Shown in pieces: positions 4,295 to 9,564 of a stretch of 9,564 nucleotides of DNA. The DNA comes from Paludibacter sp. (lineage in GTDB: Bacteria; Bacteroidota; Bacteroidia; Bacteroidales; Paludibacteraceae). A program made the position numbers and the translations under genes. The stretch lies in NCBI GenBank assembly GCA_031284665.1, contig JAITXR010000074.1, positions 1-9,564 on the forward strand, read 5' to 3'. Each line of letters begins with the position of its first letter. Position 1 is the stretch's first letter. The notes under the pieces are model-generated. The model made no database searches. It had not been told where the DNA came from and saw nothing but the letters and a program-made list of their open reading frames with translations.

Positions 4295-5674
4295 TTATCC
4301 CTTCATTCTGCTTAGTTTTACGGTAAAATGCCGCATTACTTCCGCCTCCCATTCAATACGCACACCGCGAGTAATTGTGTGCCGACGGTCGAAAACGTTT
4401 TTCAGCGCGGCGGCTACTACATCTAAATGATTATTGGTGTATGTACGGCGTGGAATTGCCAAACGCATAAGGTCAAGCCCGCCAAAACGGTTTTCACGTG
4501 TTACAGGGTCGCGGTCGGCAAGCAGGTAGCCGATTTCGCAGGCTCGCACTCCGGCTTCGAGATACAGTTCCACAGTAAGTGTTTGGGCGGGAAACTCTTC
4601 TTTCGGTACATTTGTCAACACCTGCGGAGCATCAATATAAATTGCGTGTCCACCCGCAGGGCGTTGATAATGAATACCATATTCGTCTAATTTTTGCGCC
4701 AAATGTTCAACTTGCTTAATTCGAGTTTCGAGCGAGGCAAATTCGGTGTTCTCGTCCAATCCGGTAGCCAAAGCATCCATATCGCGCCCGTTCATTCCGC
4801 CATAAGTGATATATCCCTCATACACAATGGCTTTCACTTTGGCGGCGTCGTACCAATCCTGACGATTAGTGGCAATAAATCCACCCATATTTACAATTGC
4901 ATCTTTTTTTGCGCTCATTGTCATACAGTCGGCATACGAAAATATTTCGCGGCATATTTCTTTTATTGTCTTATCTTGATAACCTTGCTCGCGAGTTTTG
5001 ATAAAATAAGCGTTTTCGGCAAAGCGGGCAGAGTCGAGGATTAGCGGTTTGCCATATTTTTTTGCTAATGCCGATACTTCGCGCAAGTTTTGCATCGACA
5101 CAGGTTGACCTCCGGCAGTGTTATTAGTGATTGTAACAATAACAAACGGAATTTTGGCGGCAAATTCGCTGAGTTCTTTTTCGAGTTTGGCTACATCTAC
5201 ATTTCCTTTGAAAGGCAGTTCGAGTTGAGTGTCGCGGGCTTCGTCAACAGTACAATCGATGGCAAAAGCGTGGCGACTTTCGATATGTCCTTTGGTAGTA
5301 TCAAAATGTGAGTTTCCGGGAACGTGGTCGCCCTCGTTCACAAGTACTGAAAAAAGTACATTTTCGGCAGCGCGTCCTTGATGAGTTGGGATAACATACT
5401 GAAAACCTGTAATTTTTTCGATTGCATTTTTCATTCTGTAGAACGACGATGCACCGGCATAACTTTCGTCTCCGGTCATCATTGCCGCCCATTGAGTGTG
5501 GCTCATTGCTCCTGTTCCGGAGTCGGTAATCAGGTCGATATAAACCTGTTCGGCTTTAAGTTGAAATACGTTGTAATTAGCCTCTGCGAGCCATTTTTCG
5601 CGTTCGGCTCGGCTGCTTTTGTAAATGGGTTCTACCATTTTAATTTTGTACGATTCGGCAAAAGGAAGTGTCAT
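4295..5674 (-). CDS. tnaA: Tryptophanase (tryptophan indole-lyase)
   Basis: 459 residues, full length. This cytoplasmic PLP- and K+-dependent lyase splits L-tryptophan into indole, pyruvate and ammonia. Key blocks: DLITDSGTGAMS (47-58), GDESYAGASSF (68-78), IPTHQGRAAEN (95-105), TITNNTAGGQPVSM (181-194), DSARFAENAYFIK (214-226) with cofactor-binding D214 and R217, and MSAKKDA (253-259) with PLP lysine K257. The close relative tyrosine phenol-lyase reads DATRCVENAYF and has an arginine in the VRSMERG motif; this protein has DSARF and VRACEIG with isoleucine at 381, which favours tryptophanase. The sequence resembles the Bacteroides enzyme throughout. It stands alone, with no tryptophan permease next to it and no tnaC-like leader peptide visible upstream. 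The promoter is unclear: the nearest -7-like site is TACTTTTT (minus strand, 5689-5696). Confidence 0.93.
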   Translation of the reverse strand: MTLPFAESYKIKMVEPIYKSSRAEREKWLAEANYNVFQLKAEQVYIDLITDSGTGAMSHTQWAAMMTGDESYAGASSFYRMKNAIEKITGFQYVIPTHQGRAAENVLFSVLVNEGDHVPGNSHFDTTKGHIESRHAFAIDCTVDEARDTQLELPFKGNVDVAKLEKELSEFAAKIPFVIVTITNNTAGGQPVSMQNLREVSALAKKYGKPLILDSARFAENAYFIKTREQGYQDKTIKEICREIFSYADCMTMSAKKDAIVNMGGFIATNRQDWYDAAKVKAIVYEGYITYGGMNGRDMDALATGLDENTEFASLETRIKQVEHLAQKLDEYGIHYQRPAGGHAIYIDAPQVLTNVPKEEFPAQTLTVELYLEAGVRACEIGYLLADRDPVTRENRFGGLDLMRLAIPRRTYTNNHLDVVAAALKNVFDRRHTITRGVRIEWEAEVMRHFTVKLSRMKG

Positions 5675-5800
5675 AATAATATTGAGTTAAAAAGTATAAA
5701 GTTAGTTTGGTGTTAATCAGAATATTACATACAAATAGATTTTGTAATTTTGTAATTAACACAACAGTAATTGATTATTTATTATTTTAAAAATTCATTT

Positions 5801-5925
5801 TGTTTTAACTCTAACAGGGTTTAGACCTGATAAGAATTAATCAATGTAATATGCTTTAACCCTGTTAGGGTTTTAATCTGTAAGTATTTCAAAAGCAATA
5901 TGTTTCAACCCTAACAGGGTATAAA
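5801..5925. repeat. Three TAACA-core units at a ~50-base period
   Basis: Units AACTCTAACAGGGTT (5807-5821), AACCCTGTTAGGGTT (5858-5872) and AACCCTAACAGGGT (5907-5920) start 51 and 49 bases apart. Flanks repeat too: each unit is preceded by (A)TGTTT-, ATGCTTT- or ATGTTTC-like sequence and followed by a T/A-rich stretch with CTG, and the two spacers end in CAATGTAAT and AAGCAAT. The middle unit is flipped, so the second and third units form a 14-base inverted repeat over 5859-5920. The spacers are AT-rich and unlike CRISPR spacers. Confidence 0.7.
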
Positions 5926-6057
5926 ATCTCTGTTTGTCAACCTAATTTTTACCTAATTTTCTTTACAAAACAAGCTCAGTAGCCGATAATTTTTTATCTT
6001 AACCTCATTACCTCATTTGCAATATTCGTAAGGTACTCAATTCCCCCAAGTGTCGCC

Positions 6058-6073
6058 CCCCGATATATCGGGG
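6058..6073. repeat. GC-rich palindrome downstream of proS
   Basis: CCCCGATATATCGGGG is a perfect 16-base palindrome about 70 bases past the proS stop. No T-run follows it on the minus strand. It may help end or stabilise the proS transcript, or be another dispersed palindrome. Confidence 0.6.
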
Positions 6074-6114
6074 CAGGCTCTACGGACTATTGGGTGGCAA
6101 ACGTTCCAGAAACT

Positions 6115-6141
6115 ATTCAAACCATTCAAACCTCTCAAACT
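6115..6141. repeat. Nine-base tandem repeat ATTCAAACC, three units
   Basis: ATTCAAACC, ATTCAAACC and TCTCAAACT follow one another directly, ending two bases before the stop triplet of proS at 6144. The first two are identical and the third differs at three positions. Confidence 0.65.
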
Positions 6142-6143
6142 AA

Positions 6144-7616
6144 TTAATACGCTCTTGCAATTATCACTCTCCCAGCCGACGGTTTGCCTGTTACCATACA
6201 TTTTCCGGGAATTTTTTCGCCCGATAATGGAATGCAACGAATTGTGGCTTTAGTTTCGTTTTTGATAAGTTCTTCGGTTTCAGGCGTGCCATCCCAATGA
6301 CAAAGCAGAAAACCGCCTTTTTCGATTTCGGTTTTAAATTCGTCGTATGAATTTACTTCGCGCGTAACCGAGCTGCGATAATCAACTGCTTTTTTGTAGA
6401 TAGTTTTCTGAATTTCGCGCAGCAAATCGGCAATATAATTTTCTATTCCATCTATCGACACAGTTTCTTTTGTCAATGTGTCGCGCCGAGCAACTTCGAC
6501 AGTGTTATTTTCCAAATCTCTACTTCCCAAAGCCAATCGCACCGGAACACCTTTGAGTTCGTATTCGGCAAATTTCCATCCGGGCTTTTTTGTATCATTA
6601 TTATCAAATTTAACGCTGATATTCAGTGCTTTAAGTTTAGGAATAATTTCCTCTACTTTTTGAGCAATGGCAATTCGTTGTTCAGGAGTTTTGTAGATTG
6701 GCACGATAATTACTTGATAAGGAGCAATATTTGGCGGCAAAACTAAACCGTTATCGTCGGAATGAGTCATAATCAGCGCACCCATCAAGCGAGTTGAAAC
6801 TCCCCACGAACTTGCCCAAACGTATTCCTGCTCATTTTTCTCATTAACAAAAGTAACATCAAATGCTTTTGCAAAATTCTGCCCTAAAAAGTGCGAAGTG
6901 CCTGCTTGTAAGGCTTTTCCGTCCTGCATAAGTGCCTCAATACAGAAAGTTTCCAATGCTCCGGCAAAACGCTCATTTGCCGATTTTACACCTTTAATAA
7001 CAGGAATTGCAAGGAAATTTTCAGCAAATTCGGCGTAAACATCAAGCATTTTGCGGGCTTCGTCAAGTGCTTCTTGCTGAGTGGCATGTGCCGTGTGCCC
7101 TTCTTGCCAAAGAAATTCGGCAGTGCGTAAAAACAAGCGAGTACGCATTTCCCAACGCACAACATTTGCCCATTGATTACACAAAATCGGCAAGTCGCGG
7201 TACGAATGTATCCAATTTTTATATGTGCTCCAAATGATAGTTTCGGATGTTGGGCGCACAATCAATTCCTCTTCGAGCCGCGCCTCGGGGTCAACTATTA
7301 CGCCTTTGCCATCGGGACTGTTTTTGAGGCGATAGTGAGTTACAACTGCACACTCTTTGGCAAAACCTTCGACGTGGCTGGCTTCGCGACTAAAAAATGA
7401 CTTTGGAATAAAAAGCGGAAAATATGCGTTCACATGCCCTGTTTCCTTAAACATTCGGTCGAGTTCCGCCTGCATTTTTTCCCAAATTGCGTATCCGTAG
7501 GGTTTTATAACCATACAACCGCGAACGGCTGAATTTTCGGCTAAATCTGCCTTGATTACCAAATCGTTGTACCATTGCGAATAATTTTCGCTACGCGAAG
7601 TAAGTTCTTTTGCCAT
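6144..7616 (-). CDS. proS: Prolyl-tRNA synthetase, archaeal/eukaryotic-like type
   Basis: 490 residues. This cytoplasmic class II synthetase charges tRNA-Pro with proline. It lacks the long editing insertion of the E. coli type and has the C-terminal extension of the short (type 3) form. Visible parts: motif 1 region [16 protein letters not shown] (41-56), proline-site loop RPTSET (121-126), motif 2 [20 protein letters not shown] (154-173), motif 3 block [20 protein letters not shown] followed by [11 protein letters not shown] (271-301), an anticodon-binding domain from about 302 to 400, and a C-terminal zinc-type domain ending in the family's terminal tyrosine ([10 protein letters not shown]). 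Cysteines C439, C461 and C473 remain in the last domain, but the usual pairwise zinc pattern is incomplete, so zinc may be absent. The start [16 protein letters not shown] is the usual one. It is divergent from the thioredoxin gene. Confidence 0.95.
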   Translation of the reverse strand: MAKELTSRSENYSQWYNDLVIKADLAENSAVRGCMVIKPYGYAIWEKMQAELDRMFKETGHVNAYFPLFIPKSFFSREASHVEGFAKECAVVTHYRLKNSPDGKGVIVDPEARLEEELIVRPTSETIIWSTYKNWIHSYRDLPILCNQWANVVRWEMRTRLFLRTAEFLWQEGHTAHATQQEALDEARKMLDVYAEFAENFLAIPVIKGVKSANERFAGALETFCIEALMQDGKALQAGTSHFLGQNFAKAFDVTFVNEKNEQEYVWASSWGVSTRLMGALIMTHSDDNGLVLPPNIAPYQVIIVPIYKTPEQRIAIAQKVEEIIPKLKALNISVKFDNNDTKKPGWKFAEYELKGVPVRLALGSRDLENNTVEVARRDTLTKETVSIDGIENYIADLLREIQKTIYKKAVDYRSSVTREVNSYDEFKTEIEKGGFLLCHWDGTPETEELIKNETKATIRCIPLSGEKIPGKCMVTGKPSAGRVIIARAY

Positions 7617-7653
7617 TATGCTATTTTTTTAGTTTTTATGTTAGTTTTGAACG

Positions 7654-7661
7654 CAAAAGTA
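7654..7661 (-). promoter_or_regulatory. -7 box TACTTTTG for proS
   Basis: On the minus strand TACTTTTG matches TAnnTTTG and lies 37 bases before the proS ATG. A clear -33 TTTG is not seen. It is back to back with the thioredoxin promoter in the 134-base divergent gap. Confidence 0.55.
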
Positions 7662-7715
7662 TAAAAAAACTTTGAAATAATTATTGCAGACAAACGATAT
7701 GTTTGCAGATTTTTA

Positions 7716-7723
7716 TATCTTTG
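7716..7723 (+). promoter_or_regulatory. -7 box TATCTTTG for the thioredoxin gene
   Basis: A full match to TAnnTTTG, 27 bases before the ATG at 7751. TTTG at 7702-7705 is too close to be a standard -33 element. Confidence 0.6.
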
Positions 7724-7750
7724 TCTTTTCATTCTTAACAATAATAAAAA

Positions 7751-8227
7751 ATGAAACATTTAATTTCAATCGTCAGCATCGTTCTAATTTCGTTGTGTGC
7801 AGTGGTTTTTGCGCAACAAAAACAGACAAAAACTACTACTGCTACAACCGTGTCAACGCCTCAAACCGTCAATACAATTCATTTGACCAAAGCCGAATTT
7901 TTGATAAAAGTTTTTGATTTTGAGAAAAATAAAGATTGGCAATATCTTGGGTCAAAACCTTGTTTGATAGATTTTTACGCCGATTGGTGCGGACCATGTA
8001 AAAAAGTTGCTCCAATTTTAGAAGAATTGGCATCCGAGTATGGTAATAAAATTATCATTTACAAAATCAACACCGACAAGGAAAAAGAACTTGCTGCTGC
8101 TTTTGGCATTCGCAGTATTCCCTCGTTGCTGTTTGTTCCTATGACTGGCAGCCCGCAAATGGCATTGGGAGCATTACCTAAAGAAACTTTACAAGACGCC
8201 ATCGAAAAAGTTTTGTTGGTAAAATAA
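7751..8227 (+). CDS. Secreted (periplasmic) thioredoxin
   Basis: 158 residues. A Sec signal peptide covers 1-21 (MKHLISIVSIVLISLCAVVFA), with probable cleavage before QQK. A threonine-rich linker (26-43) follows, then one thioredoxin domain (about 46-158). The active site is WCGPC at 79-83 (C80, C83) with the usual preceding FYAD. The cis-proline is P124 in IRSIPS, preceded by the typical NTDKEKELAAAFGI helix region. There is an extra cysteine, C71, in KPCLIDF. The WCGPC motif is that of a reducing or general thioredoxin rather than the CPHC or CGYC of DsbA or DsbC. Exported thioredoxins are known in Bacteroides (TrxP type) and handle disulfides in the envelope. It stands alone; its 3' end faces the peptidase gene with a TAACA-type palindrome between them. 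The start is fixed by the signal peptide and the promoter box. Confidence 0.88.
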   Translation: MKHLISIVSIVLISLCAVVFAQQKQTKTTTATTVSTPQTVNTIHLTKAEFLIKVFDFEKNKDWQYLGSKPCLIDFYADWCGPCKKVAPILEELASEYGNKIIIYKINTDKEKELAAAFGIRSIPSLLFVPMTGSPQMALGALPKETLQDAIEKVLLVK

Positions 8228-8263
8228 AACAATCACATCCCTGATTAAACATTAAATACTACA

Positions 8264-8296
8264 CAACGTGTTACGTTTCCGCAACGTAACACGTTT
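8264..8296. repeat. TAACA-core doublet palindrome, copy 5 (AACG type, arms swapped)
   Basis: AACGTGTTACGTT at 8265-8277 and AACGTAACACGTT at 8283-8295 form a perfect 13-base-pair stem with a five-base loop; unit starts are 18 bases apart. The order of the two units is reversed compared with copies 2 and 3. It lies between the convergent ends of the thioredoxin and peptidase genes and could serve both as a 3' hairpin, though no T-run follows. Confidence 0.9.
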
Positions 8297-8341
8297 GAAT
8301 TGTAAATCGATGCGAGAGGTAAAATGTGTATTTGGAAACTT

Positions 8342-9564
8342 TCATTTTTCTGTATTGAATTTAATTTCAAAATTTTCTTTCATTGGAAATGTATCAAATG
8401 ACTGAAAAACATCTGCTCGTAATGCTAATCCATAATTTTTTTCACTCTCTAATTTTACCGGAATTATAAGAATATTTTTTTCATCATTCCAGAATGCTTT
8501 TTCCTGCATAGAGGGAATAAGCAATGTTGAGTCTTCAGAGTTATCTATTCCATAACTACTCCACATTGAACAGGAAAATTGTATGCGAATTTCTTTTGTA
8601 TCAACAGAAACTGTACTATTGATTGCAGGAAAAACATTAACAACATATGGATTGCTGTGCTCGTATTCAAAGGCTATTTGTTCTATATGTTTTGCTGTAA
8701 AGTTAATAAATTCAATATATTGTGGCATAAAATCAGTAATATAAGGATATAAGCTTCTGTTTGCATAAAAATCGTCCATAAATTTAACTGCCCTGCGCAT
8801 CCATATAAAACCGTATTCTTCATTGTCTCTAATGTTATATTTAGAAAATGGGAAATTATTTTCCATACAGTACATATTTGTGCATAGATTATTAAAACCC
8901 TCTGCCAGCATCGTTTTTGCATCACCGTATGCAACTTTCTCCAATTTTTCTTTTACAAAAGGAAAAATTATTTTGCCTGATTCTGACAGACTGTTTTCAT
9001 ATTTTATTGAAAGTGAATTGGTATAAATATGGCACAATTCATGAACTATTGTGTATAATAAATCGAAGTTATATTGAAAAGCAGGTATCCCATCATTGTC
9101 AACTTGTGTACAACCAACCGAAATATATCCGGGCGATTCTTCCGAACAAAAAACTTTTCCGCCATAATTACTTGTTCCATTCAACAAACTTACATATATA
9201 ATTGGGTTATTAAGTGGGGTGCCAAAAAATTTTTGAAACCATTCAGTATTTATTCCTGATAAAAATTCGTCAAATCGTTTCTCTGTTTCAGCATACAATG
9301 CTTTGTGTTGATTGAAAAACGATTTGAATTTTGTATCTTGATAGAATTTATTTAATTTTTTAACAAAACTCGTAAAAGTCTCATATTTCCATCGAGAGTC
9401 TTGTAACAGGCAGTTAATATCTGCATTTTTTGCTAATTCAACCTTCCCGTTGCGTATTTGCAAAAAAGCAACAGTAGCGGCTACCGCATTATATGCAATG
9501 CTATCTCGTTCCCGAATTATTTTTATATATTTTATCAATTCGTGGTTTTCAAATTGTGCAAAGT
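8342..9564 (-). CDS. DUF4932-like metallopeptidase with C-terminal Ig-like domain (5' end outside window)
   Basis: The frame runs from TGA at 8342 to the right edge, about 407 codons, with no stop upstream, so the gene begins outside the window. The TTG at 9538 is only an internal codon: the residues before it, FAQFENHEL, continue sensibly into IKYIKIIRERDSIAYNAVAA, a match in style to the start of the DUF4932 domain. Numbering from that TTG, VHELCH at 165-170 is an HExxH zinc-peptidase motif; E213 in MLAEGFNN, 43 residues after it, may be the third ligand. Residues about 296-398 (YVVNVFPAINSTVSVDTKEIRIQFSCSM) look like a bacterial Ig-like (Big_5-type) domain. Such proteins are normally exported; the signal peptide would be off the edge. 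Substrate unknown. It is convergent with the thioredoxin gene. Confidence 0.7.
   Translation of the reverse strand, partial: FAQFENHELIKYIKIIRERDSIAYNAVAATVAFLQIRNGKVELAKNADINCLLQDSRWKYETFTSFVKKLNKFYQDTKFKSFFNQHKALYAETEKRFDEFLSGINTEWFQKFFGTPLNNPIIYVSLLNGTSNYGGKVFCSEESPGYISVGCTQVDNDGIPAFQYNFDLLYTIVHELCHIYTNSLSIKYENSLSESGKIIFPFVKEKLEKVAYGDAKTMLAEGFNNLCTNMYCMENNFPFSKYNIRDNEEYGFIWMRRAVKFMDDFYANRSLYPYITDFMPQYIEFINFTAKHIEQIAFEYEHSNPYVVNVFPAINSTVSVDTKEIRIQFSCSMWSSYGIDNSEDSTLLIPSMQEKAFWNDEKNILIIPVKLESEKNYGLALRADVFQSFDTFPMKENFEIKFNTEK

Larger units (their letters stand above)
5675..6143. other. Gene-free gap between tnaA and proS
   Basis: No supported gene lies here. It is the 5' side of tnaA and the 3' side of proS, both on the minus strand. 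The content is AT-rich: the three-unit ~50-base array (5801-5925), short tandem duplications CCTAATTTT (5941 and 5952) and ACCTCATT (6002 and 6010), a GC-rich hairpin at 6058 and a nine-base tandem repeat at 6115. The frames open across 6037-6253 are shadows. Confidence 0.7.

Noticed and set aside
4295..5674. Tyrosine phenol-lyase instead of tryptophanase
   Set aside because: The PLP block reads DSARFAENAYF rather than DATRCVENAYF, and the phenol-binding arginine of the MERG motif is replaced by isoleucine.
5675..5800. tnaC-like leader peptide or attenuator before tnaA
   Set aside because: No short minus-strand frame with a suitably placed tryptophan codon and no terminator-like hairpin were seen between the array and the start codon.
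5801..5925. Possible short CRISPR array
   Set aside because: The repeats are 15 bases, vary in sequence, alternate in orientation, and the spacers resemble each other. No cas gene is present.
7684..7917. 77-codon plus-strand frame overlapping the thioredoxin start
   Set aside because: It is an out-of-frame shadow of the signal peptide and linker of the thioredoxin gene and contains that gene's promoter box.
9536..9538. TTG as the true start of the peptidase
   Set aside because: The frame stays open to the window edge and the upstream residues FAQFENHEL fit the domain. A mature exported protein would also need a signal peptide, which is not present at this TTG.

Overview
The window is AT-rich and comes from a member of the Bacteroidota, most likely an anaerobe related to Bacteroidales. 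Three things point there. The promoters carry the Bacteroidota -7 box TAnnTTTG (five well-placed copies, four of them TATCTTTG or TATTTTTG). The tryptophanase reads like the Bacteroides enzyme. The prolyl-tRNA synthetase is the short archaeal/eukaryotic-like type with a C-terminal tyrosine. No rRNA, tRNA, CRISPR array or insertion-sequence transposase is visible.

Layout. Positions 1-146 (+) hold the last 47 codons of ribonuclease Z. Positions 147-1101 hold no convincing gene but a dense mix of unrelated palindromic repeats, one orphan promoter-like box and a doubtful small ORF. Positions 1102-1524 (+) encode a four-helix membrane protein with no standard start codon. A repeat cluster follows (1595-1797). 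Then come a small secreted LTxxQ-type protein (1900-2316, +) with its own terminator and phosphoserine aminotransferase serC (2446-3513, +). A PIN-domain toxin and its antitoxin overlap by 4 bases (3612-4210, -). Tryptophanase tnaA occupies 4295-5674 (-). A gene-free, repeat-rich gap (5675-6143) separates it from prolyl-tRNA synthetase proS (6144-7616, -). proS is divergent from a secreted thioredoxin (7751-8227, +). The window closes with the C-terminal part of an exported, probably zinc-dependent DUF4932-like peptidase with an Ig-like tail (8342-9564, -, 5' end outside the window).

How the genes relate. Apart from the toxin-antitoxin pair there is no operon: mostly single housekeeping or metabolic genes, each with its own promoter or terminator. 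serC feeds serine synthesis, while tnaA degrades tryptophan to indole, pyruvate and ammonia. The thioredoxin, the LTxxQ protein and the peptidase are all predicted to act outside the cytoplasm.

The most notable feature is not a gene. Five intergenic sites carry a composite palindrome made of two inverted 15-base units, with unit starts 18 or 19 bases apart. Each unit has a TAACA (or TGTTA) core between complementary arms. The arm sequence differs between two sub-families (AACCC/GGGTT and AAACG/CGTTT), so pairing is kept while sequence changes. A sixth site has three such units at a roughly 50-base period. This resembles REP/REPIN-type elements, but the window alone does not show what moves or recognises them.
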